5,991 nucleotides of DNA from Desulfurococcales archaeon (GCA_027028805.1 JALVHX010000035.1:1-5991), one strand, 5' to 3'; positions 1 to 5,846 are shown, counted from the first letter of the stretch. The notes: generated by a model not told the origin, from the sequence alone. Made by a program: numbers and translations.

Positions 1-390
1 GAGCGCCAGGGGGAGCCATGACAAGTTATAGGCGGTGGATAAGAGCACCGAGAAACCGATAATATTCACGAGGAGAGTAGCCATGCTGGCCAAATAGATC
101 GATGACGCGGCAACCCAGTACACGGGGCCCCTGCGCCTCATATACCCGAATATGCTCTGCCCGGGAAGCACAGTGATCTCCTGGAGATACGCGGCCGGTA
201 TCGCGGCCGCCGCCACCAGGGCAAGCCCGTAGACGCCGTAGAGGGAGCCGAGCCGGGTATACACGACTATATTCGTTATCTCGAGGCCCGCCAGCGCCGC
301 GACAAAGCCCCTGCCGAGAACCCGGCCCCCCAACACGGTACACCCGTAGGATCCAATTATTGTCTCCGTATACAATGGTTCCAGGGACAA
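1..390 (-). CDS. Nramp-like divalent metal transporter, N-terminal part (runs off the window)
   Basis: This reading frame gives 130 residues and is still open at position 1, so only the N-terminal third is visible. It begins just after an in-frame TGA (394-396); TTG at 388-390 is the first possible start, with CTG 382-384 and TTG 373-375 as alternatives. I see no clear ribosome binding site. Hydrophobic segments lie at about residues 22-43, 50-69 and 92-120. The run GFVAALAGLEITN (28-40), then a Gly/Tyr-rich stretch, then AAYLQE (66-71) and ASMATLLVNIIGF (101-113), follow the order of transmembrane helices 1-3 in Nramp/MntH transporters (GPAFIAAIGYIDPGN..., LIQ..., AMATDLAEFIG). The helix-1 metal motif DPGN reads EITN (37-40). 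Nramp proteins import Mn2+ or Fe2+ with protons; with this motif changed the substrate may differ. It lies 48 bases downstream of a small membrane-protein gene and may be co-transcribed with it. Another LeuT-fold family is the main alternative. Confidence 0.6.
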   Translation of the reverse strand, partial: MSLEPLYTETIIGSYGCTVLGGRVLGRGFVAALAGLEITNIVVYTRLGSLYGVYGLALVAAAAIPAAYLQEITVLPGQSIFGYMRRRGPVYWVAASSIYLASMATLLVNIIGFSVLLSTAYNLSWLPLAL

Positions 391-438
391 TGTTCAAAAA
401 ACACGGGGCGCGAGAAGAGAAGGCATCGCCCAGGCCCC

Positions 439-672
439 CTAGCCTCTCCCGAGAATGTTCCTCGTCTCCCGCATTATCCTCTCAACCTGCTCATCCGATA
501 AGTTGTTGAGGAACACGACTATGCTTTTCCCCAGAGGCCTGCCCGGCTTCTCCACCGAGGCCTGTGGGGGCCGGGGCCTGGGCGGCGTGGAAAACGCTCT
601 ATGATTATATATCAACGGTATAGCCGCTATCCCGATATACACAGCTATAAGCGCCAGAGCCGCCGCATCCAT
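439..672 (-). CDS. Small single-pass membrane protein of unknown function
   Basis: I do not recognise this 77-residue protein. It starts with a hydrophobic helix (residues 2-21, AAALALIAVYIGIAAIPL) followed by IYNHR, which suggests one membrane span or an uncleaved signal anchor. A Pro/Arg-rich linker follows (about 29-47), then a short hydrophobic strand (KSIVVFLNNL, 49-58) and a charged helix (SDEQVERIMRETRNIL, 59-74) that is probably cytoplasmic. I chose ATG 670-672 because GGTG (683-686) lies 10 bases upstream; an in-frame TTG at 697-699 would add nine residues (86 in all) but has no such site. Codon use matches the conserved genes of the window, which argues that it is real. It ends 48 bases before the Nramp-like gene on the same strand, so it may be an accessory subunit, but only position supports that. 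Confidence 0.6.
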   Translation of the reverse strand: MDAAALALIAVYIGIAAIPLIYNHRAFSTPPRPRPPQASVEKPGRPLGKSIVVFLNNLSDEQVERIMRETRNILGRG

Positions 673-710
673 CCCCCATAGACACCCCGGTATAACCAAT
701 AGCTAAGCAT

Positions 711-728
711 CCACAGACCAAGCTGTGG
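711..728 (-). repeat. Perfect 6-bp hairpin just after the stop codon of the 88-residue orphan
   Basis: CCACAG (711-716) and CTGTGG (723-728) are perfect inverted copies around a six-base loop. On the minus strand the hairpin begins one base after the TGA of the upstream gene (730-732) and lies 38 bases before the ATG of the small membrane protein. It could stabilise a 3' end or mark the border between two transcripts. No U-rich tract follows, so I do not call it a terminator. A 6-bp arm can easily arise by chance. Confidence 0.4.
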
Positions 729-729
729 C

Positions 730-996
730 TCAATAACTTGTTCCCCATGAATGTGGGTTAAAAGGAGGGTTGAAGAGTATTAGCCACGTATTAGCAAAGT
801 ATATCCACGCGTTATCCCCGAGATAATACCTTCCCTTACCAGCCCCCGTCTTCTTTCTATTACTGATCACGTCCTCTGCCAAGATGTCTATAAAACACTG
901 TTCTAGCAGTGCATAGGCTTGGACAAACCGTATGGCTTCTCCGGGATAACATAATTGTTTAACAGAGAAGGCTGGTGATAGGATCTTATGGTGCAT
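730..996 (-). CDS. Orphan 88-residue protein translationally coupled to the ArsR-type regulator
   Basis: I do not recognise this protein. ATG 994-996 has a perfect GGAGG (1002-1006) five bases upstream, and that GGAGG directly follows the A-rich end of the regulator's TAA stop (TAAGGAGG). This fixes the start and makes translational coupling likely. The protein is soluble in appearance: residues 20-43 (EAIRF...ILAEDVI) look like a long amphipathic helix with two Cys nearby (16 and 34), then comes a basic turn (NRKKTGAGKGRYY), and an aromatic, proline-rich tail. GC is about 44%, clearly lower than the conserved genes here, and codons such as TGT, TTA, CAA and AAA are more common. This suggests a recently acquired or fast-evolving gene, or a remnant of a longer one. 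A small regulator-plus-partner module (for example toxin-antitoxin-like) is possible but unproven. Confidence 0.55.
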   Translation of the reverse strand: MHHKILSPAFSVKQLCYPGEAIRFVQAYALLEQCFIDILAEDVISNRKKTGAGKGRYYLGDNAWIYFANTWLILFNPPFNPHSWGTSY

Positions 997-1001
997 CGGC
1001 G

Positions 1002-1006
1002 CCTCC
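1002..1006 (-). promoter_or_regulatory. Ribosome binding site GGAGG overlapping the regulator/orphan junction
   Basis: GGAGG lies five bases before ATG 994-996 and abuts the TAA stop of the upstream regulator (1007-1009). It is a perfect match to the anti-Shine-Dalgarno sequence of archaeal 16S rRNA. It is the best evidence that the low-GC frame downstream is translated. Confidence 0.7.
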
Positions 1007-1336
1007 TTAGTCTAGGATGAACCGTATCTCCCTTATCCTCGTCCTACACACCTTCTTGACGCCGCGCACGCCGCGCTTATACCTTGTCTCCACGAGCCCT
1101 ATCTCCTCGAGCTTCTTGATCTGTGCACTTATGTTCGCCTTGCTCTGGCCGGTTAGCAGGGCAAGCTCTTTCATGCTGATCTCCTTCTCGCGTAGTACGC
1201 TTAGAAGCTTTAGCCTGGTCTCGAGCCTTAGTAGCTCGGCAACCCTCGCTATATACTGTGTGCCCCTGACATAGAGCACGTCGCCCCTTATATAGATCCC
1301 GGGCTTCTCGATGGGCTCGGCCACGCTCACCTCCAT
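1007..1336 (-). CDS. ArsR-type winged-helix transcription regulator
   Basis: This 109-residue protein is a small DNA-binding regulator. After an N-terminal extension predicted to form beta strands (GIYIRGDVLYVRG, 13-25), residues 30-50 (ARVAELLRLETRLKLLSVLRE) form the first helix in ArsR style. Residues 55-62 and 64-79 (MKELALLT, QSKANISAQIKKLEEI) form the helix-turn-helix, and LVETRYKRGVRGVKKVCRTR (81-100) is the basic wing. There is only one Cys (97), so the classical metal-binding CXCXXC site of ArsR repressors is absent and the signal is unknown. ATG 1334-1336 is preceded by GGTGA (1343-1347) at a spacing of six. It is the first gene of a minus-strand unit and lies opposite rio2. An 8-base inverted repeat around its own TATA box suggests autoregulation. 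MarR or a general archaeal HTH family is an alternative label. Confidence 0.85.
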   Translation of the reverse strand: MEVSVAEPIEKPGIYIRGDVLYVRGTQYIARVAELLRLETRLKLLSVLREKEISMKELALLTGQSKANISAQIKKLEEIGLVETRYKRGVRGVKKVCRTRIREIRFILD

Positions 1337-1354
1337 TCATGTTCACCCGTCGCC

Positions 1355-1405
1355 AAACCTATCATATATATTCCTGCACCAATTTTTCATATACTTTATA
1401 GGTTT
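1355..1405. repeat. 8-bp inverted repeat flanking the regulator's TATA box (possible operator)
   Basis: AAACCTAT (1355-1362) and ATAGGTTT (1398-1405) are perfect inverted copies with 35 bases between them, and the AT-rich stretch just inside each arm is also similar. The two arms are 43 bases apart start to start, about four helical turns, so they lie on one face of the DNA. The predicted TATA box of the regulator gene is between them. This is what an operator for an autoregulating dimeric winged-helix protein could look like; binding is inferred. Confidence 0.45.
1363..1373 (-). promoter_or_regulatory. TATA box of the regulator-orphan unit
   Basis: On the minus strand this reads GAATATATATG, a good archaeal TATA box centred about 32 bases before the ATG at 1336. 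Transcription would begin a few bases before that ATG, leaving a very short leader that may only just include the GGTGA site. A second AT-rich box (AAAGTATATG, about 1388-1397) lies farther upstream and could be an alternative. Confidence 0.5.
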
Positions 1406-1450
1406 CTTATTTAGTTTTCCTAATAGCCGGTGCCGGAATGAAATAGCATA

Positions 1451-1460
1451 ACTATAAATA
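1451..1460 (+). promoter_or_regulatory. Possible upstream plus-strand TATA box
   Basis: ACTATAAATA resembles an archaeal TATA box on the plus strand. Initiation near 1480-1485 would produce an RNA running through the GC-rich segment and on into rio2, giving a leader of about 175 bases. A nearer box (1552-1561) exists, so this one may be secondary, may serve a small RNA, or may be chance in AT-rich DNA. Confidence 0.3.
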
Positions 1461-1551
1461 CAATGGCCCCTATATTATGAAGGTTTACCGCTAGCTATAT
1501 CTGTTAAGGAGCATGCGACCGAGACGCTGGCGCTGCATAAGCGGTGGTTTC

Positions 1552-1561
1552 CTATATATAC
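1552..1561 (+). promoter_or_regulatory. TATA box of the rio2-DUF460 pair
   Basis: CTATATATAC is the strongest plus-strand TATA-like box before rio2. Initiation about 25 bases farther would fall near 1580-1587, giving a leader of roughly 75 bases. Initiation there also almost coincides with ATG 1582 of a 15-codon frame. The box directly touches the left arm of the 10-base inverted repeat, where the BRE element is expected. Confidence 0.5.
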
Positions 1562-1601
1562 ATCAATAGTTCTTAGGAAAAATGACGGGAGAACACCTCG
1601 G

Positions 1602-1619
1602 CGGCGTAGACCGGCGTAG
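1602..1619. repeat. Tandem direct repeat with 10-base period in the rio2 leader
   Basis: CGGCGTAG occurs at 1602-1609 and again at 1612-1619, exactly one helical turn apart. It lies between the predicted rio2 start of transcription and its ribosome binding site. It may be a protein binding site or chance. Confidence 0.4.
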
Positions 1620-1646
1620 TGCATGCTGAAACCACCGGGTATGGGC

Positions 1647-1652
1647 GTGATC
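1647..1652 (+). promoter_or_regulatory. Ribosome binding site GTGATC that fixes the TTG start of rio2
   Basis: GTGATC matches part of the archaeal consensus GGAGGTGATC and lies seven bases before TTG 1660. This supports initiation at TTG rather than at the internal ATG ten codons on. Confidence 0.6.
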
Positions 1653-1659
1653 TAGGGCT

Positions 1660-2550
1660 TTGAAGCTCGGCATCCTCTATAGAAGGCTTATGCCCGAGGA
1701 TTTCAGGGTGCTCGCCGCGATCGAGAAGGGTATGCGTAGACACGAGTATGTGCCAGTTGAGGTTATCGAGAAGTATTCAAGGATACATGAGACGAGGCTG
1801 AAGATGATCCTCGGGAAACTACACAGGCTCAGCCTCGTGCGGAGAAGCATATATGGGAGATATATGGGGTTCAGGCTCACCTATCTAGGCCTCGACATGC
1901 TGGCTCTCAGAAGCCTTGTCGAGAGAGGCTTCCTGGAGGCGCTCGGCGAGAGAATAGGGGTTGGGAAGGAGAGCGAGATATACATAGCTGTGGCTCCCGG
2001 AGACATATATGTCGCGGTAAAGTTTATGAGGATCGGGCGCACAAGCTTCAGGGGCACACGGCGCGTCCGATCCTTCGCAGAGGATCCCAGGCTGAAATGG
2101 TATGACCAGTCAAAGATCGCGGCCGAGAGGGAGTTCAAGGCGCTAAAAGAGATATTCTTCGCGGGAGGACATGTGCCGAGGCCGATAGCGTATAGCAGGC
2201 ACGTGGTTGTCACAGAGTATATAGAGGGCGTGGAGCTCTATACAAAGCCCCCTCTCAGCGACCCCGAGGCTGTTCTATACACGATACTCGACACGCTCAG
2301 GAAAGCGTACCTCGAGGTCGGCATAGTGCACGGCGACCTAAGCGAGTACAATATAATAGTGTCGAGCGGCGAGGAGAAGCCCTATATAATAGACTGGCCC
2401 CAGTACGTCTACAGGGATCACCCGAGCAGCGAGCTCCTCCTCAGGAGAGACATAGGGTATATAGTGAGGTTTTTCAAAAAGAATTACCGGGTAAGTCTTG
2501 ACGCCGAGACAGCCCTCCGCTACGTCAAGGGAGAACAGGAGCAGGGGTGA
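1660..2550 (+). CDS. rio2: RIO2-type serine protein kinase/ATPase
   Basis: This is a full-length archaeal RIO2 (296 residues; the family is usually 280-300). RIO2 is an atypical kinase/ATPase that binds the pre-small ribosomal subunit and helps its final maturation. The N-terminal winged helix typical of RIO2, and absent in RIO1, covers about residues 1-90 (EYVPVEVIEKYSRI..., LVRRSIYG, LTYLGLDMLAL). The kinase domain follows: nucleotide loop GVGKES (100-105), ATP-binding Lys121 in VAVKF, the RIO2 flexible loop (about 126-150), hinge TEYIEGVEL (185-193), catalytic HGDLSEYN (224-231, Asp226 and Asn231), and metal-binding Asp245 in IIDWPQ. All key residues are present. The TTG start has a GTGATC site at spacing seven and gives the family's usual N-terminus (MKLGILYRRL). 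The last 53 bases overlap the longest possible frame of the next gene, so the two are probably one operon. Confidence 0.96.
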   Translation: MKLGILYRRLMPEDFRVLAAIEKGMRRHEYVPVEVIEKYSRIHETRLKMILGKLHRLSLVRRSIYGRYMGFRLTYLGLDMLALRSLVERGFLEALGERIGVGKESEIYIAVAPGDIYVAVKFMRIGRTSFRGTRRVRSFAEDPRLKWYDQSKIAAEREFKALKEIFFAGGHVPRPIAYSRHVVVTEYIEGVELYTKPPLSDPEAVLYTILDTLRKAYLEVGIVHGDLSEYNIIVSSGEEKPYIIDWPQYVYRDHPSSELLLRRDIGYIVRFFKKNYRVSLDAETALRYVKGEQEQG

Positions 2551-4597
2551 CGCTGTAGGAGAAAGACCTGTTTTCGGAGTCGATATTCTGCCCGGAAAAC
2601 ACCCCTCGTCCTCCACGCAGCCCCACTACGCGGTATCCATACTGGATCCACGGGAGTGCAGGGAGATCAACAGCTACGGCGACGTATCCCTATCCAGGCT
2701 TATAAGGATGATATGGGAGGAGAAGCCATCTATCATAGCCGTGGACAACGTGTTCGAGCTGGCGGAGGATGAGAAGAAGCTCGCCCAGCTCCTCTCGATC
2801 CTGCCATCGGACACGAGGCTGATACAGGTTACGGGATGGGGCAGGGGGGCCGCGAACATAAAGAGCGTGGCCAGGAGCCTCGGCATAAACGTCTACGGAA
2901 AACTCTCCCCCCTCCAGACGGCTAGGCTGGCCGCCCTCATAGCCTGCCGCGGCCACGGCTTCCACGTCCGGTTCGCGGAGGAGAAGACAAGGATAATAGT
3001 GGCCCGTGGACGAAACGTGGGCCACGGAGGCATGAGCTATAACAGGTATAGGAGAAGCATAAGGGCGGGAATACTCAGCGTCACAAAGGAGATCAAGAAG
3101 AAGCTCGACGCCCACAAGCTCGACTATGACCTGACGTTCAGGAAATCACAGGGCGGGCTCGAGAGAAGCGTCTTCACCGTCTACGCGCCCCGGGAAAAGC
3201 TCTACGGCGTCATAAAGCCTATACGCACCAAGAGCGTGAGAGTAGAGATAAAGCCCGTTTACAGGGACAAGATAATACTTCCACAAGAGGCCTCCGGGAA
3301 CAGGAGGCCTATAATAATAGGCGTCGACCCAGGGATCTATACAGGCGTCGCCGCCCTAAGCCTCGACGGAGAACCCCTCCTGACATATAGCTCGAAGAAC
3401 CTTGACCGCGGAGAGATCATAAGCATGGTCTCATCTATAGGGGTACCCGTGATAGTGGCCACAGACGTGAACCCGCCCCCCGACGCCGTGAAGAAGCTGG
3501 CGGCGAGCCTGAGGGCGGAGCTCTACGTCCCCCCAGAGAATATCTCGAGCAGCGAGAAACAGGAGCTGTTGACACATATATTGGATAAGAACCCGTGGCT
3601 CGTCGTAGAGGATACACATGAGAGGGACGCGTTGGTCGCCGCCTATAAAGCATATCTCTCAATAGCCGACAAGATGAGGCAGGTCGATGCGAAGCTCTCC
3701 AGAATAGACATAGACCTGGACCCCGACGCCGTCAAGCTCGCCATAATACGCGGCAAAACCATGGCGGAGGCCATCGAGGAGGAGATAGAGAGAATAATGA
3801 GCTCTAGGCGTCAAGGAGAAAGCACCAGGGAGGCCGCCGAGAAGACGGCGGCCCGCCAGCAGCTCCCAGAGGCCGCGGAGTATATTGAGACGATAAACAG
3901 GCTCAAGGAGAAGATAGGGTTCCTCGAGGCAGAGAAGAAGAGGCTCGAGGACAGGATAGCCGAGCAAGAGGAGACCATAAAGGCGCTCCGCCTAGAGATA
4001 TCCAGCCTCCGCCACGCCCTTAGACTCGACGACAACACCGCTAGGCTAATAGAGAGGCTCAGGATAGAGAACACGGCGCTCAAGAAGAGGATCGATGAGC
4101 TGGAGAAGAAGCTCGCGGATACAATGGATAGGCTGAGGGAGGCGAATAACGCCGTATACGAGCTGGTGTCAGGAGGCTACATCCCCCTCCCCGTGGCCAG
4201 GAACAGCCTCTTCCCAAACATAGCCCGCGCCGCGAGAATCGCGGAGGAGAAAAGCCTCCCCGCCATCTATGTCGACGACGAGAAGCCCCCGGGGCCCGAG
4301 GCATGCAAGCTTTTATCCGAGAAACACGTGGCGATCCTCTATAAGGGGCCCCGCCGAATAGGCGATATCCCGTTGATAAACGTGTCGGGCTACAGACACA
4401 GGTTGATCGGGGACTGGCTCTACGTTGAGCCGGGGTTCACGGAGGCCGTGGAGGAGGCGTGGAGGATTATCGAGGAGAGGCGGAGAGACGATGAGTATGA
4501 GAGGATCGTGAGGCTGGTAGAGGAGTATCAGAGGGAGAGGCGGAGGCTCTTCGAGGAGATGATGAGAAAAAACAGGATGAAAAACAACGCCTACTAG
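2498..4597 (+). CDS. DUF460/COG2433 family protein: RNase H-fold (RuvC/YqgF-like) predicted nuclease with coiled coil
   Basis: This 699-residue archaeal protein is a predicted nuclease of unknown substrate. Residues 24-150 form a first RNase H-like unit (FGVDI 26-30, AVDN 81-84, [11 protein letters not shown] 139-149). A central part follows (about 160-265). A second unit runs from 271 to 390: [12 protein letters not shown] with Asp277, [10 protein letters not shown] with Asp323, and [12 protein letters not shown] with Asp377. These are the positions of the three acidic residues of RuvC/YqgF folds, so it may be active, whereas the first unit lacks the last Asp. Residues 459-555 are a heptad-rich coiled coil, and 585-650 a small alpha/beta C-terminal domain. 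A highly charged helix ends it. The start is uncertain. TTG 2498 is the only ATG/GTG/TTG in frame before the first strand, but it overlaps rio2 by 53 bases with a weak site (GGGTAAG). AGGAG (2557-2561) sits eight bases before GTT 2570 (Val25). It is probably co-transcribed with rio2. Confidence 0.88.
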   Translation: MTPRQPSATSRENRSRGDAVGERPVFGVDILPGKHPSSSTQPHYAVSILDPRECREINSYGDVSLSRLIRMIWEEKPSIIAVDNVFELAEDEKKLAQLLSILPSDTRLIQVTGWGRGAANIKSVARSLGINVYGKLSPLQTARLAALIACRGHGFHVRFAEEKTRIIVARGRNVGHGGMSYNRYRRSIRAGILSVTKEIKKKLDAHKLDYDLTFRKSQGGLERSVFTVYAPREKLYGVIKPIRTKSVRVEIKPVYRDKIILPQEASGNRRPIIIGVDPGIYTGVAALSLDGEPLLTYSSKNLDRGEIISMVSSIGVPVIVATDVNPPPDAVKKLAASLRAELYVPPENISSSEKQELLTHILDKNPWLVVEDTHERDALVAAYKAYLSIADKMRQVDAKLSRIDIDLDPDAVKLAIIRGKTMAEAIEEEIERIMSSRRQGESTREAAEKTAARQQLPEAAEYIETINRLKEKIGFLEAEKKRLEDRIAEQEETIKALRLEISSLRHALRLDDNTARLIERLRIENTALKKRIDELEKKLADTMDRLREANNAVYELVSGGYIPLPVARNSLFPNIARAARIAEEKSLPAIYVDDEKPPGPEACKLLSEKHVAILYKGPRRIGDIPLINVSGYRHRLIGDWLYVEPGFTEAVEEAWRIIEERRRDDEYERIVRLVEEYQRERRRLFEEMMRKNRMKNNAY
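2557..2561 (+). promoter_or_regulatory. Strong ribosome binding site AGGAG with no canonical start codon in frame
   Basis: AGGAG lies just after the rio2 stop (2548-2550). Eight bases farther is GTT (2570-2572), which encodes Val25 of the long DUF460 frame and is exactly where homologues would begin (x-FGVDI). A CTG at 2568-2570 is out of frame. The site suggests that the real start may be here, by a rare codon or after a single-base sequence difference. Confidence 0.4.
4594..4597. other. Overlapping stop codons of two convergent genes (shared CTAG)
   Basis: TAG at 4595-4597 ends the DUF460 gene on the plus strand, and TAG read from 4596 back to 4594 ends the S-adenosylmethionine synthetase gene on the minus strand. 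The palindrome CTAG serves both. There is no intergenic room for terminators, so each transcript must end inside the other gene and the 3' ends are antisense to each other. Confidence 0.9.
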
Positions 4598-5817
4598 AAT
4601 ATATCTATCTCGCCGCGCACGATCTTCTCCGTGAGCCTAGTTATATTCGACAGCTCCTCATCGGCTATCCCGCGAGCCTCGTTCACGATCTCGTTGGTGA
4701 GCCTATCCCCCTCCGGTATGATCTTTATGCTGGCTACAAGGGGCTCGTCTATAGGCTTCCCTATCTGGCTGAGGAGCTCGACGTACACCTCCTTTACCCC
4801 GGGAACCTCGCCGTGTATCCTCTTAGCTATTATCGTGGCGGCGACATTGTATATTTTCCCCACATGGTTGACCGGGTTCTTCCCAGCCGTCGCCTCCAAG
4901 CTTATCGGCCTCATAGGTGGTATGAGCCCGTTCACCCTGTTGCCGCGCCCCGTGGCCCCGTCGTCTCCGTGCTCCGCGCTCGTCCCCGTGACGGTGAGGT
5001 ATACCGAGACCTTATCCTTCTTAATTATATCACCAGTATTCACATGCACCCTTACATCGTAGCCCCCGGCTATCTTAGCGGCCAGGTCTAGGACATCCTG
5101 TTTTATGGTCTCCTTGACGCTGAGGTACTCGTCTACGTCCCTGACGTGCCGGGAGATTATGGCCGCCGCCACCGTTAAATCAATGGTCTTCCCCCTCCTC
5201 AGCCCCATAACCTTTATATCCTCGCCGACAGCCGGCATCCTCGACTTATAGCTGGGGGAGTTAAGCATCTTCTCGGTCTCAAGCACGAGTTTCTCAAGAG
5301 TTGAGAGGGGAGCGTATCCCACGCCTATACTGGTATCATTCGCCCCAGGCGCCCGGCCCTTCTCCTCGAATATGGAGACGAGATCAGCGGAGCCCTTACC
5401 GATCCTATAGTCCACTATAACGTCCACGTCGGGATCCAGGTATCTCAGGTTCCTCCTGATCCAGTTCTTAACGGCCCTCACGATAATCGTGCCTATGGGA
5501 ACAGGCTCCACGCCTCCCTCTGTTCTAACCTCGGTGGTCGCCCTGCCCGCCACGAGGATATATATGGGGTGGAGCACGGAGCCGCCGCCGAAGACGGGGT
5601 GCGCCTGGCCCCCGACGAGGAGCGTCTTATCAAGATTATGGTGGAGAATAGCGCCGTATCTCTCGAGATAATAACGTGAAAGCTCGCGGCTGGCCTCCTC
5701 CGAGGCGGAGTCGGCTATATAGTCGGGGTGGCCGAGCCCCTTCCTCTCAACAAGCTCGACCTCCATCTCCTCCGCCGTCATATAGCGCAGAGGCTCCACG
5801 ACTATGTTTCTCGCCAT
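4594..5817 (-). CDS. mat: S-adenosylmethionine synthetase, archaeal type (EC 2.5.1.6)
   Basis: This cytoplasmic enzyme makes S-adenosylmethionine, phosphate and diphosphate from methionine and ATP, supplying methyl groups for RNA, DNA and lipid modification. The 407 residues match the usual archaeal length of about 400-406. Family signatures are intact and in order: [11 protein letters not shown] (26-36), [14 protein letters not shown] (59-72), [13 protein letters not shown] (158-170), [20 protein letters not shown] (278-297), and [14 protein letters not shown] (308-321). I chose ATG 5815-5817 ([10 protein letters not shown]) because GGAGG (5827-5831) lies nine bases upstream and it gives the family's N-terminus. 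An in-frame ATG 15 codons earlier (5862) would add a stretch not expected in homologues. It is a single-gene minus-strand unit with a short leader and it converges on the DUF460 gene with shared stop bases. Confidence 0.96.
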   Translation of the reverse strand: MARNIVVEPLRYMTAEEMEVELVERKGLGHPDYIADSASEEASRELSRYYLERYGAILHHNLDKTLLVGGQAHPVFGGGSVLHPIYILVAGRATTEVRTEGGVEPVPIGTIIVRAVKNWIRRNLRYLDPDVDVIVDYRIGKGSADLVSIFEEKGRAPGANDTSIGVGYAPLSTLEKLVLETEKMLNSPSYKSRMPAVGEDIKVMGLRRGKTIDLTVAAAIISRHVRDVDEYLSVKETIKQDVLDLAAKIAGGYDVRVHVNTGDIIKKDKVSVYLTVTGTSAEHGDDGATGRGNRVNGLIPPMRPISLEATAGKNPVNHVGKIYNVAATIIAKRIHGEVPGVKEVYVELLSQIGKPIDEPLVASIKIIPEGDRLTNEIVNEARGIADEELSNITRLTEKIVRGEIDIF

Positions 5818-5826
5818 CCCTCGCTC

Positions 5827-5831
5827 CCTCC
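5827..5831 (-). promoter_or_regulatory. Ribosome binding site of the S-adenosylmethionine synthetase gene
   Basis: GGAGG on the minus strand lies nine bases before ATG 5817. It supports this start against the in-frame ATG at 5862. Confidence 0.65.
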
Positions 5832-5846
5832 AATTAGTAAATAATA

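Larger units (their letters stand above)
1542..1637. repeat. 10-bp inverted repeat bracketing the rio2 promoter and leader
   Basis: CGGTGGTTTC (1542-1551) and GAAACCACCG (1628-1637) are perfect inverted copies with 76 bases between. The left arm abuts the TATA box at 1552; the right arm ends about nine bases before the GTGATC site of rio2. As DNA it could be a pair of operator half-sites. As RNA it can fold only if transcription begins upstream of 1542. Confidence 0.5.
1337..1659. other. Divergent intergenic region between the regulator and rio2
   Basis: These 323 bases hold no convincing protein gene. The left half is AT-rich with TATA-like boxes for the regulator (minus). The middle (about 1505-1548) is a GC-rich stretch that could fold, and the right part is the rio2 promoter and leader. 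Two inverted repeats (1355-1405 and 1542-1637), one short possible stem (1487-1492 with 1540-1545) and a tandem decamer (1602-1619) are listed on their own. A 15-codon reading frame begins at ATG 1582 and ends at TGA 1627-1629. I see no tRNA and no convincing C/D-box RNA. Confidence 0.6.

Noticed and set aside
26..397. A 123-residue minus-strand frame starting MNIVPGTIVYGDN
   Set aside because: It is in a different frame from the hydrophobic, Nramp-like protein (1-390). Its own product is Gly/Arg-rich without domains, as expected of a shadow frame in GC-rich DNA.
1077..1346. An 89-residue frame starting at an ATG just before the regulator's ATG
   Set aside because: It overlaps the regulator in another frame, and its product is Arg/Gly/Glu-rich without structure. 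The regulator frame has the GGTGA site at proper spacing.
1578..1629. A C/D-box RNA (AATGACGG ... CTGA) in the rio2 leader
   Set aside because: The C box fits RUGAUGA poorly and no internal C'/D' pair is visible.
2690..3115. A 141-residue frame antisense to the DUF460 gene
   Set aside because: The plus strand encodes a recognisable conserved protein here. The antisense product has no domain pattern, and there is no ribosome binding site or promoter.
4631..5091. Plus-strand frames of 143 and 92 residues opposite the S-adenosylmethionine synthetase gene
   Set aside because: They are fully inside a strongly conserved gene on the other strand and their Ser/Pro-rich or mixed products look like antisense translation.
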